A stretch of 18,232 nucleotides of DNA from SZAS-79 sp031376265 (GCA_031376265.1 JANMDK010000092.1:1-18232), one strand, 5' to 3'; positions 7,426 to 14,207 are shown, counted from the stretch's first letter. Notes: generated by a model from the letters alone, not told the origin. Numbers and translations: made by a program.

Positions 7426-7971
7426 TTACAGCGGCCCGACCATGCCTTGCTGCAGGCGCTCGTCCAGTACGTCCACGAGGCGGCTGCTGGTGGCGCGCAG
7501 GCGCTGCGAGAGCATCAGCACGAATTCCATGAGGATCTTGGCGCCCAGCATCGGCTGCTCGACGATGATGCGGGCGAGGTTCTCGCGGTTGAGCACCGCG
7601 ATCATGGTCGGCGCGTCGGCCACGCAGGTCGCAAAGCGCGGCTCGCCGTCGATCATCGACATCTCGCCGAGCGTTTTGCCGGCATCGACCACCGCGATCA
7701 CCTGCTGCGTGTTCCAGCGGTCGCGCTTCATCACCTCGACGCGGCCCTCGATGATCATGAGCATGAAATCGCCACCCTCGCCCTCGTGGATGATCTCGGC
7801 GCCTTGCGCGCACATGTAGACGTCCATGAAGTGGGAAAGCAGCCGCACCTCGGCGTGCGAGAAATTCTCGAGCAGGTTGCACTTGGGAATCAGCGCGTGG
7901 ATCTGCCCGGAAAACTTGGTCGCATCTCCGAGGAAATCGAGATGGGCAAGCTGCTGGGGGCGATCGGACAT
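7426..7971 (-). CDS. stand-alone cyclic nucleotide-binding domain protein
   Basis: A 181-residue protein with a single Crp-type cNMP-binding domain and no DNA-binding helix-turn-helix. The beta-roll starts near residue 55 (AQGAEIIHEGEGGDFMLMIIEGRVEV) and the phosphate-binding cassette reads GEMSMIDGEPRFATC near residues 102-116. Here E is in the usual position and R-F-A replaces the R-S/T-A that contacts the cyclic phosphate. The C-terminal helix (MEFVLMLSQRLRATSSRLVDVLDERL) corresponds to the C-helix of CAP. It probably senses a cyclic nucleotide or acts through a partner; no target is visible. It lies 33 bases after the UbiA-family gene and before arsS, and has no good ribosome binding site. 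Confidence 0.85.
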   Translation of the reverse strand: MSDRPQQLAHLDFLGDATKFSGQIHALIPKCNLLENFSHAEVRLLSHFMDVYMCAQGAEIIHEGEGGDFMLMIIEGRVEVMKRDRWNTQQVIAVVDAGKTLGEMSMIDGEPRFATCVADAPTMIAVLNRENLARIIVEQPMLGAKILMEFVLMLSQRLRATSSRLVDVLDERLQQGMVGPL

Positions 7972-8004
7972 AGTGTGGGCTAAGGGCCTGTTCTTGGGGC
8001 CATT

Positions 8005-8871
8005 CTAGCCGATCAGCAAGACTACGGTCGCAGCCCATCCGGCCGCCGAGCCGAGCAGCCAGCGATCGTCGAGCAGCTCGTTCGAAGGGTCGCCGCCGCC
8101 GCCCCGGTGCCGCAGCAGGAAGAGATACCGGAAGGTCCCGAAAAGCACGAAAGGCAGCGTGAGGACCAGGTCGGTGCCGTGCTGCGCGAGCGTATCCGGC
8201 GCCACGGTATAGAACCCGTACGCGAACAGCATGCCGGTGGCGCAAACGAGGATCGCCCCGTCCAGGAAAGACTCGGTGTACGAGTCGAGCACCGGCCGGT
8301 GCTTGCCGGCGTCCTCGGCCAGGCGCAGCAGCTCGGCGCGCCGCTTGGCGAATCCGAGGAACAGCGTGACCAGCAGGCCGCAGAGCAGCAGCCAGCGCGA
8401 CGGCCCGATGCCGATGCCGACCGTGCCCGCGAGGATGCGCAGCATGAACCCGGCAGCGATGATGAAGACGTCCACCACCGGCACGCGCTTCAGGCCCAGC
8501 GAATAGCCGAGGTTGATGAGTGCGTAGGCGGCGAGGATCACCGCCACCGCCGGCCCGGCGGCGAGGCCGAGCGCGAGCGCAGCCAAACCGAGCAGGAAAC
8601 CGAAGACGATCGCCCCGGTCGTGCCGATCTCGCCGCTAGCGAGCGGGCGCAGGCGCTTGTCCGGGTGCTCGCGGTCGCGCTCCCGGTCGAACACGTCGTT
8701 CATCGCGTATACCGCGCTCGACATCAGGCAGAAGGCGAAAGTCGCCGTGAGGGCGGCCGCGACCGTGTCGGCGTCGCCGAGCGCATGGCCGAAGATCAGC
8801 CCGGGCAGCACGAAAGCGTTCTTGATCCACTGCTGCGGACGCGCCAGGCGCACGTAGGGCATCAGCTTCAT
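8005..8871 (-). CDS. UbiA-family decaprenyl-phosphate phosphoribosyltransferase-like enzyme
   Basis: The product is 288 residues from ATG 8871, whose ATGA overlaps the stop of the GT39 gene. A GTG nine bases earlier is possible but less likely. It has the UbiA signature NDVFDRERD (N58, D59, D62, D66) followed by HPDKRLRPLASG, the pattern of DPPR synthase rather than ubiquinone or haem prenyltransferases. Also visible are the second-half motif GYSLGLKRVPVVDVFIIAAGFMLR and about eight or nine membrane helices. The family transfers phosphoribosyl from PRPP to a polyprenyl phosphate, making a lipid-linked pentose for cell envelope glycans. DprE1/DprE2 epimerase genes are not in the window, so the final sugar is unknown. 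Coupling to the GT39 gene suggests they act on the same lipid-linked sugar. Confidence 0.88.
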   Translation of the reverse strand: MKLMPYVRLARPQQWIKNAFVLPGLIFGHALGDADTVAAALTATFAFCLMSSAVYAMNDVFDRERDREHPDKRLRPLASGEIGTTGAIVFGFLLGLAALALGLAAGPAVAVILAAYALINLGYSLGLKRVPVVDVFIIAAGFMLRILAGTVGIGIGPSRWLLLCGLLVTLFLGFAKRRAELLRLAEDAGKHRPVLDSYTESFLDGAILVCATGMLFAYGFYTVAPDTLAQHGTDLVLTLPFVLFGTFRYLFLLRHRGGGGDPSNELLDDRWLLGSAAGWAATVVLLIG

Positions 8872-10403
8872 CGCCCGCACGAGTCCCCGGCGAAATATTT
8901 TTCGCAGTAGTAGCAGTGGCCGATCGGCAGCCCCGCCGGGATGCGGTACCAGCGGTCGCGCACCTGCTTGAGGATGCCTTCGCGGTAGGCCTTGTAGTCG
9001 AATCCCTGGCCGAGCACGAAGTGGATGGTGGTGCCGGAGACTTCGATGGGCCGGACTTCGACCGACTTGAAATAGGGCCGGTAGTCCTGCTCCGGCGGCG
9101 GGTCGCGCCGGATAATGAGAATGTTCTTGCCTTCGAAGCGGCGCACGTCGGTGACGATGTCGTCATGGCGCGCATGCGAGGTGCCGGCCCCGAACACGAA
9201 GAAATACTGCCCCGCGTAGTAGGAAAAGATCGACGAGAGCGTGTAGTTGTCGGTAGCGAGCGCGTAGTCTTTATAAGGCGCGAGCTTCTCCACCACCTGC
9301 AGCGTGCGGAACTGCAGCACGAGGCGCGAATATAGGCGGTTGGACTTCCAGGTCTCCAGCGGCAGCGCCGCAGCCACCACCGCGACTAGCGCATGCACGA
9401 CGGCAAACGCCGCGAAGAATTTCGCGCACCTGACGAGCTTCCCGGCGGGCAGCGCAATCGCTAGCGTCAGCACCAGCGGCGGGATGAACGAAAGCAGCCA
9501 ATGCAGGCCGATCTTCTTCAGCGGCGACAGGGCGGCGAACACCAGGAAGGGCACAATCCATGCGAACACCAGCGCGCGAACGCCCGGGTCGGCCAGCGTC
9601 CCCGACAGCGCCCGCCGCTCCCTCACCGCGTACCAGAGCAATGGGGCCGCGAGATAAGCCAGGGACGCAATGAAGAGCAGCGGGTTCGTCCAGCCCAACC
9701 CAGCGCCTTCATGCCGGTTGATCGCGTTGAACATCACGTTCGACCAGCACGCCTCGAAGTTCCAGTAGAGGTTGACCAGGCCGGCCGGCAAGGCGCCCAG
9801 GAACACGAGGCCGAGCGCCGACCAGCGCGCGCCGCCGCCGCGCCGCACGAAAGCCCAGGCGATCATGCCCAACCCGAGCAGGACGGCGAAATACTTGGAG
9901 AGGAAGGCGAGGCCGAGGAACACCCCGGCGAGGAAAAACCCGGCCATCCACTGCCGCTGCGCGGCGCGGGCGAACACCACGATCGCGGCGAACGAAAACA
10001 GGATCAGCGGCGTGTCCGTGGTGACCAGGACGTTCCAGACGTTCATCGGCACCAGCAGCACGAGAACGGCGGCCAGATCGGAGGAAGGCTGCGCGACGCC
10101 AAACCAGCGCACCAACGTCCAACGAGTGCCGAAAGCGAGCGCCGCCGGCAGCAACACCGAAGGCAGGCGCAGGAACCACTCCTGCAGGGAGAGCGGCGCG
10201 AGCAGCGCAAGCAGCCAGCCGATCATCGGCGGATGGTCGTAGTAGCCGATCGCCGGTTGCTGGCCCCAGACGAGGAAATAGGCCTCGTCCCCGGTCAGCG
10301 GCGTGACGGCCGAAAGCCAGAGGCGGAAGACCAGCGTTGCCAGCAGCGTGCCGAGGAACCACCGGCGGGCCGCGACGGCGTCGATTTCCGTCGCCGACCT
10401 CAC
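8868..10403 (-). CDS. GT39 (PMT/ArnT-like) membrane glycosyltransferase
   Basis: The product is 511 residues starting at GTG 10403, whose GTGA overlaps the TauE-family stop, with AGGGGG five bases upstream. The open frame extends further upstream, but that part is only another reading of the TauE gene and has no membrane helices. Catalytic-loop motif GDEAYF (D39, E40) lies after the first helix, followed by GYYDHPPMIGWLL, as in ArnT/PMT enzymes that use polyprenyl-phosphate sugar donors. About eleven or more hydrophobic helices follow and then a soluble C-terminal domain. The last residues (HCYYCEKYFAGDSC) hold three cysteines, unusual for the family. The likely role is transfer of a polyprenyl-linked sugar to an envelope acceptor in the periplasm. 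Confidence 0.88.
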   Translation of the reverse strand: MRSATEIDAVAARRWFLGTLLATLVFRLWLSAVTPLTGDEAYFLVWGQQPAIGYYDHPPMIGWLLALLAPLSLQEWFLRLPSVLLPAALAFGTRWTLVRWFGVAQPSSDLAAVLVLLVPMNVWNVLVTTDTPLILFSFAAIVVFARAAQRQWMAGFFLAGVFLGLAFLSKYFAVLLGLGMIAWAFVRRGGGARWSALGLVFLGALPAGLVNLYWNFEACWSNVMFNAINRHEGAGLGWTNPLLFIASLAYLAAPLLWYAVRERRALSGTLADPGVRALVFAWIVPFLVFAALSPLKKIGLHWLLSFIPPLVLTLAIALPAGKLVRCAKFFAAFAVVHALVAVVAAALPLETWKSNRLYSRLVLQFRTLQVVEKLAPYKDYALATDNYTLSSIFSYYAGQYFFVFGAGTSHARHDDIVTDVRRFEGKNILIIRRDPPPEQDYRPYFKSVEVRPIEVSGTTIHFVLGQGFDYKAYREGILKQVRDRWYRIPAGLPIGHCYYCEKYFAGDSCGR

Positions 10404-11140
10404 GCGTTCCCCCTGACCAGGAGCGAAACGCCGGCGACGACCAGCACCGAGTAGACGGCCACGACCACGCTCTGCGGCCTGACCACCGAATGCAGCCGGT
10501 TGCCGATGTAGAACCCGCCGAGCATGGCCGGCACCAGAAGGGCCGAGCAGACGAGCAGGCTGTCCTGCATCAGGAGGCCGCTGATCCCGAAAAGCACCAC
10601 GCGTACCAGCGCAGAGAACATGATCATCGACGCGTTGGTGGCCCGCAGCGCGTCCTTTTCGCGGATGCGGCCGGTGAAGTACATCGCGAAGATCACCCCG
10701 CCGGTGCCGAACAGCGCCGAAAGGGCGCCGCCAATGACGCCGACCGGCACGCTCCACGCCCGGCGCATCACGATCGGCACGCCGCGCCGCATCAGGCCGT
10801 AGGCGGCATACAGGAGCACGAATCCGCCAAGACCCAGCAGCAGCGGCCCTTCGGGAACCCGGATCAAAAGGGTCAGGCCGAGCGCCATGCCGATGAGGAT
10901 GAAGGGCACCAGCCACGCGACCTCGTCGAAGCGGATGCCCTTCTTCAGCGTCGACCAGAGCACGATCGTCGCCGCGAGGTCGAGCATCATCATGAGGGGC
11001 ACCGCGAACTTGAGCGGAAGCAGCAGCGCGAGCAGCGGCACCGCGACAACGGTCGAGCCGAAGCCGGTCAGGCCGAAGATCACGTAGGCGGCCAGGACGA
11101 TCAGGGCCGCGAGCGCGAAGGTCTCGATGGGCAGGCTCAT
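10400..11140 (-). CDS. TauE/SafE-family sulfite/anion exporter-like permease
   Basis: A 246-residue integral membrane protein of about eight helices. The N-terminal half carries the family motif GLTGFGSTVVAVPLLALLLPLKFAVPLMMMLDL. The second half repeats it in degenerate form at GVIGGALSALFGTGGVIFAMYF. TauE/SafE members move sulfite, sulfoacetate or related anions, and the substrate cannot be read from the sequence. The gene lies 24 bases after the DAHP synthase stop and overlaps the GT39 start by four bases, so it is probably cotranscribed with both. Its link to the glycan genes may be export of an anion or may only be operon neighbourhood. Confidence 0.88.
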   Translation of the reverse strand: MSLPIETFALAALIVLAAYVIFGLTGFGSTVVAVPLLALLLPLKFAVPLMMMLDLAATIVLWSTLKKGIRFDEVAWLVPFILIGMALGLTLLIRVPEGPLLLGLGGFVLLYAAYGLMRRGVPIVMRRAWSVPVGVIGGALSALFGTGGVIFAMYFTGRIREKDALRATNASMIMFSALVRVVLFGISGLLMQDSLLVCSALLVPAMLGGFYIGNRLHSVVRPQSVVVAVYSVLVVAGVSLLVRGNA

Positions 11141-11164
11141 GCTGCCCGCGAGGCTACCAGTTTC

Positions 11165-12277
11165 TCAGGCGCGGACGGCCTTCCGGCGCGAACGGACCGC
11201 GCTGGAAAGCATCTCGAGCATGCGTGTGGTGTCGTCCCAGCCGAGGCACGCGTCGGTGACACTCTGGCCGTAGGTGAGCGGCTTGCCGGGCACGAACTCC
11301 TGCTTGCCCTCGACAAGGTTCGACTCGGCCATGATCCCGACGATGCGCTGCTCGCCGGAAGAGACCTGGCCGGCGATGTCGTTCGCGACGTTCATCTGCT
11401 TCTTGAAATCCTTCGAGCTGTTGGCGTGCGAGAAATCGACCATCAGCCGCTCCGGCAGCTTGGATTTCTTCAGCTCCTGGCAGGCGGCCTGCACGCTGGC
11501 CGCGTCGAAGTTCGGCGTCTTGCCGCCGCGCAGGATGATGTGGCAGTCCTCGTTGCCGCGCGTTTCCACGATGGCGACCTGGCCGCTCTTGTGCACCGAG
11601 AGGAAGTGGTGCTTCTGGCGCGCCGCGAGGATCGCGTCGACCGCGATCTTGACGTTGCCGTCGGTGCCGTTCTTGAAACCCACCGCGGCCGAGAGCCCGG
11701 AAGCCAGTTCCCTGTGCACCTGCGATTCGGTGGTGCGCGCCCCGATCGCGCCCCACGACACCAGGTCCCCGATGTACTGCGGCGAGATCACGTCGAGGAA
11801 TTCGCAGCCCGCGGGCACGCCGGCCTGGTTGATGCGCACCAGCAGGTCCCTCTCAATGCGCAGGCCCTCGTTGATGCGGAAGCTGCCGTTCATGTACGGG
11901 TCGTTGATGAGGCCCTTCCAACCGACCGTGGTGCGCGGCTTTTCGAAATACACGCGCATCAGGACTTCGAGGTCGCCGGCATGCTTCTCGCGTTCTGCCT
12001 TCAGCTTTTCGGCGTAGGCGACCGCCGCCGACGGGTCGTGGATCGAGCAGGGCCCGACGATGACGATCAGCCGGTCGGACTTGCCGGCCAGGATCTCGCT
12101 CACCTTGCGGCGCGTATCCGAGATCAGCTTCTCGACCGGCGTGTGCTGGATCGGGAAGAACTTGATCAGGTTCTCGGGGGGCGGCAGCGGCACGATCTTC
12201 TCGATGCGTTCGTCGTCGGTGAGCGAAGTCTTGTCCGCGGGCACGGGGGGTTGGTAGTTGTCAGCGGGCGTTGTCAT
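11165..12277 (-). CDS. aroG: 3-deoxy-7-phosphoheptulonate (DAHP) synthase, class I
   Basis: A 370-residue AroG/AroF/AroH-type DAHP synthase that condenses phosphoenolpyruvate and erythrose 4-phosphate, the first step to Phe, Tyr and Trp. Visible motifs are VGPCSIHD (metal-binding C77 region), RVYFEKPRTTVGWKG (113-122, PEP site), GCEFLDVISPQY, SWGAIGARTTESQVHRE, GFKNGTDG, HILRGGK-type sequence, DFSHANSSK, IMAESNL and the DACLGWDDT C-terminal metal region. All parts are complete and the length is normal. Feedback specificity cannot be assigned by eye; the upstream leader argues for Phe/Tyr control of expression. The start is ATG 12277 with only a weak GAGA site, preceded by hairpins. The symbol denotes the family; aroF or aroH is equally possible. 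Confidence 0.93.
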   Translation of the reverse strand: MTTPADNYQPPVPADKTSLTDDERIEKIVPLPPPENLIKFFPIQHTPVEKLISDTRRKVSEILAGKSDRLIVIVGPCSIHDPSAAVAYAEKLKAEREKHAGDLEVLMRVYFEKPRTTVGWKGLINDPYMNGSFRINEGLRIERDLLVRINQAGVPAGCEFLDVISPQYIGDLVSWGAIGARTTESQVHRELASGLSAAVGFKNGTDGNVKIAVDAILAARQKHHFLSVHKSGQVAIVETRGNEDCHIILRGGKTPNFDAASVQAACQELKKSKLPERLMVDFSHANSSKDFKKQMNVANDIAGQVSSGEQRIVGIMAESNLVEGKQEFVPGKPLTYGQSVTDACLGWDDTTRMLEMLSSAVRSRRKAVRA

Positions 12278-12293
12278 GTTGGTCTCGGGGTCT

Positions 12294-12317
12294 GAGAGGA
12301 GGGGTCATCCCCCTCTC
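12294..12317 (-). other. second hairpin between attenuator and DAHP synthase start
   Basis: In minus-strand RNA, GAGAGGGGG pairs with CCCCTCCTCTC as a nine-pair stem including one G-U, with a six-base loop. It begins right after the terminator U-run and ends 17 bases before the DAHP synthase ATG. It covers a GGAG and a nearby ATG (12308) that would start a 15-codon frame overlapping the gene start out of frame. It may influence translation of the readthrough transcript; this is inference. Confidence 0.45.
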
Positions 12318-12318
12318 C

Positions 12319-12357
12319 AAAAAACAAAAACCGCCAGGCATTCCTGCGCTGGCGGTT
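12319..12357 (-). terminator. rho-independent terminator of the DAHP synthase attenuator
   Basis: On the minus strand AACCGCCAG pairs perfectly with CTGGCGGTT. An inner GCA/TGC extension closes a GGAA loop, and the run TTTTTGTTTTTT follows directly. It lies 24 bases after the leader peptide stop and 41 bases before the DAHP synthase start, so it ends transcripts before the gene. Its left arm is also complementary to part of the leader ORF, which makes a competing antiterminator possible. Confidence 0.9.
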
Positions 12358-12380
12358 CGTTAGGAGAATTAGGCTTGAGC

Positions 12381-12446
12381 TTAGCCGGTCCCCTCCGCCG
12401 CCAGGCGGGAGAAAAAGTGGAAGAACGCATAAAACCGGTAGCTCAT
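12381..12446 (-). CDS. Phe/Tyr-rich leader peptide of the DAHP synthase attenuator
   Basis: A 21-codon frame begins MSYRFYAFFHFFSR and ends in TAA. Seven of its first twelve residues are aromatic control residues: five Phe and two Tyr (codons TAC, TTT, TAT, TTC, TTC, TTT, TTC). It resembles the pheA leader of enteric bacteria in density of Phe codons. An in-frame ATG at 12464 would extend it by six residues; neither start has a strong Shine-Dalgarno sequence. Just after the aromatic codons the RNA can form a CCGCC/GGCGG stem (12395-12408), and CTGGCGG at 12398-12404 can instead pair with the terminator left arm. When charged Phe-tRNA or Tyr-tRNA is scarce, ribosome stalling should favour readthrough into the DAHP synthase gene. 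Confidence 0.8.
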   Translation of the reverse strand: MSYRFYAFFHFFSRLAAEGTG

Positions 12447-12510
12447 GGGACGGGATTCAAGCATGAACCGCGGGTGCTTGGCAAATGGGCCGGCCATGGC
12501 GCCCGCAGGC

Positions 12511-12954
12511 TCAGTCTTGTTTCGGCCATAGGATCATCTGCGTGCAACGAAACAAGGCGATGGTCCTGTCAGTGCCTTCTGACGTGACCACGGCGTCCCA
12601 CACCTGCGTGGTGCGGCCCAAGTGCACCGGCGTCGCCCTGCAAAAAATACTGCCGTCGCGCGCGGTCCCTACATGGTTGCTCTTGAGCTCGACCGTCGTG
12701 AAGCCGCTCGCGCCGGGCGGCAGGTGCGAGGTGCAACCGTAGCCGCAGCTCGTGTCGGCAAGCGCAACGACCGTCGCCGCATGCAGGTACCCATTGGGCG
12801 CGAAGAGCTCCTTGCGCACCACTACGCGGCTTTCCAATCCCTCGGCGCGCACCGAAAGGATCTCGATGCCGATGAGCCCGGGCAGGTGGCCGGGCCCTTT
12901 CGCATTGAGCACGCCGGGCGTGATTTCAGTACGGAACGTAGAAGCGGCAGACAT
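12511..12954 (-). CDS. PaaI-type hotdog-fold thioesterase
   Basis: The product is 147 residues from ATG 12954, preceded by GAGGAGA at good spacing. The open frame continues upstream, but that part lacks family resemblance. Motifs are PNGYLHAATVVALADTSCGYGC (near residues 53-74), equivalent to HGG...ALADTA of the PaaI/YdiI hotdog family, with H58 and D67 as candidate catalytic residues, and then VELKSNHVGTARDG and the closing strands VWDAVVTSEG and LFRCTQMIL. It probably hydrolyses an acyl-CoA; the substrate is not predictable. It faces away from the AAA+ gene across a 200-base divergent spacer, and the DAHP synthase leader lies downstream. Confidence 0.88.
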   Translation of the reverse strand: MSAASTFRTEITPGVLNAKGPGHLPGLIGIEILSVRAEGLESRVVVRKELFAPNGYLHAATVVALADTSCGYGCTSHLPPGASGFTTVELKSNHVGTARDGSIFCRATPVHLGRTTQVWDAVVTSEGTDRTIALFRCTQMILWPKQD

Positions 12955-13154
12955 GCGCTCTCCTCGAAGCGGAAGCGTGAAATATATAACGAGGCTGGCA
13001 CTCGCGATTGCTGACTGCCAACCCAATTCGTGCTCAAGGTCATCCGTCCACCGTCGATAACCGTTATATGGCTTGAGTATTGCTACGCATGAAGTGCCGT
13101 GCTACTTTTTGCACAGCGCGTTGTTCCCGTCGCACAAACGAAGGAGATAACAAC
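12955..13154. promoter_or_regulatory. divergent intergenic region between thioesterase and AAA+ genes
   Basis: This 200-base spacer must hold promoters for both directions. It has AT-rich patches unlike its surroundings. ATATAACG at 12984-12991 and its exact inverse CGTTATAT at 13062-13069 form a distant inverted repeat, and the second copy overlaps the palindrome ATAACCGTTAT. No convincing sigma-70 hexamer pair at 16-18 base spacing was found. The plus-strand Shine-Dalgarno AAGGAGA precedes ATG 13155. Confidence 0.45.
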
Positions 13155-14159
13155 ATGTCGGCAACCGTCGCTAATCCTGCAGCCGTGTCTGACACGGGCG
13201 CTCAGGTACTCCCCATCGCCGGGTTCAAGGACGTCTACAACGTCCCCTTCGTCGACAAGGCGCTCCACCAGCTGCCATTGAGCGCGAACGAATCGCTGCG
13301 CGCCCTCTACGAGAAGATGGTCAAGCTCGGCGGCACCCGGTTCACGGTGAAGCCCTCGGTCATGCCCGCGATGGACGACCTCTTCGAGGAGCTGCCGAAT
13401 TTCGCCGAGGTGCTCGAGGACATCCGCAAACACCTGGTGCTCTGCATCGATTCGGAGGACTCCATCGAGCTGCCGCCGATGCTGCTGCTCGGCGAGCCCG
13501 GCATCGGCAAGACGCACTTCGCGCGCCGCGTGGCGCAGATGCTCGGCACCGGCTACGGCTTCGTGCCGCTGAGCTCGCTCACCGCGGGCTGGGTGCTTTC
13601 GGGCTCCTCGTCCCAGTGGAAGAATGCCAAGCCCGGCAAGGTGTTCGACACCTTCATGCACGGGGACTACGCCAACCCGGTCATGGTCGTCGACGAGATC
13701 GACAAGGCCTCCGCCGACGGCCACTACGACCCGCTCGGCGCCCTCTACGAACTGCTCGAATCGGACACCGCCTCGCGCTTCGTCGACGAGTTCGTCGAGG
13801 TGCCGATCGACGCCTCCGGCGCGGTGTGGATCGCCACCGCCAACGAGGCCGGGCGCATCCCGGACCCGATCCTCAACCGCATGAACGTCTACGAGATCGA
13901 GCCGCCGGATGCCAAGGGCGCTGCACGCATCGCGCTTTCGATCTACCGCGAGATCCGCAACGGGCACGACTGGGGAAAGGCATTTCCCGAAGCGCCCTCG
14001 GCCCTGCTGCTCGAAAAACTCTCCAGCTACGGCCCGCGGGAGATGCGCCGCGTGATCCAGTCGGGCTTCGGCAACGCCAAGCTCGCCGGCCGCGCCGAGA
14101 TCACGCCGGACGACGTGCAGGAGAACCGCGCCGCCAAGCGGCAGCGGATAGGTTTCTAG
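13155..14159 (+). CDS. Lon-like AAA+ ATPase without protease domain
   Basis: The product is 334 residues from ATG 13155 with AAGGAGAT upstream; an earlier in-frame ATG at 13080 lies in the promoter region. A single AAA+ module of the Lon type (HCLR clade) is present: Walker A GEPGIGKT (113-120), SSSQWKNAKPGKVFD, Walker B VMVVDE (D180, E181), ALYELLES and EVPIDASGAVWIATAN with sensor-1 N230, then NRMNV with a candidate arginine finger R242, and the sensor-2 helix GPREMRR (295-299). There is neither the Lon N-terminal substrate domain nor the Ser-Lys protease domain. It is likely a remodelling ATPase or chaperone with unknown partners. It is the only clearly supported plus-strand gene in the window. 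Confidence 0.87.
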   Translation: MSATVANPAAVSDTGAQVLPIAGFKDVYNVPFVDKALHQLPLSANESLRALYEKMVKLGGTRFTVKPSVMPAMDDLFEELPNFAEVLEDIRKHLVLCIDSEDSIELPPMLLLGEPGIGKTHFARRVAQMLGTGYGFVPLSSLTAGWVLSGSSSQWKNAKPGKVFDTFMHGDYANPVMVVDEIDKASADGHYDPLGALYELLESDTASRFVDEFVEVPIDASGAVWIATANEAGRIPDPILNRMNVYEIEPPDAKGAARIALSIYREIRNGHDWGKAFPEAPSALLLEKLSSYGPREMRRVIQSGFGNAKLAGRAEITPDDVQENRAAKRQRIGF

Positions 14160-14176
14160 GGTCGGGGGAGACCTGA

Positions 14177-14206
14177 GAAGGGGGGGCGGAGCCTCCTCCT
14201 TCTTTT
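14177..14206 (+). terminator. terminator after the AAA+ gene
   Basis: GAAGGGGG pairs with CCTCCTTC (one G-U) around a GC-rich inner region, followed by TTCTTTTCC. It starts 17 bases after the AAA+ stop and ends just before the stop of the convergent DUF6644 gene. The U-run is short, so strength is uncertain. On the minus strand the same stem has no U-run. Confidence 0.55.
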
Positions 14207-14207
14207 C

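Larger units (their letters stand above)
12319..12464 (-). promoter_or_regulatory. aromatic amino acid transcription attenuator upstream of DAHP synthase
   Basis: The region contains, in transcription order, a Phe/Tyr-rich leader ORF, a CCGCC-TGGC-GGCGG hairpin at the end of that ORF (segments 1:2), a candidate antiterminator pairing of leader CTGGCGG (12398-12404) with CCGCCAG (12349-12355, segments 2:3), and the terminator pairing of CCGCCAG with CTGGCGG (12331-12337, segments 3:4). The nine-base sequence GCCTGGCGG occurs in both segment 2 and segment 4, which is what mutually exclusive pairing needs. No clear -35/-10 promoter was identified between it and the thioesterase stop. Confidence 0.8.

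Noticed and set aside
10404..10916. Upstream extension of the GT39 open frame to position 10916
   Set aside because: The extension only re-reads the TauE-family gene in another frame, with Arg/Gly/Ala-rich sequence and no membrane helices. GTG 10403 has a ribosome site and a GTGA overlap.
10337..12295. A 652-codon plus-strand open frame opposite DAHP synthase and the TauE-family gene
   Set aside because: It is antisense to two clear genes and its composition is that of a shadow frame.
13033..13078. CTCAAG / CTTGAG inverted repeat with TTGAGT as a possible -35 for the AAA+ gene
   Set aside because: Six-base arms 33 bases apart are expected by chance, and no -10 hexamer lies 16-18 bases after TTGAGT.
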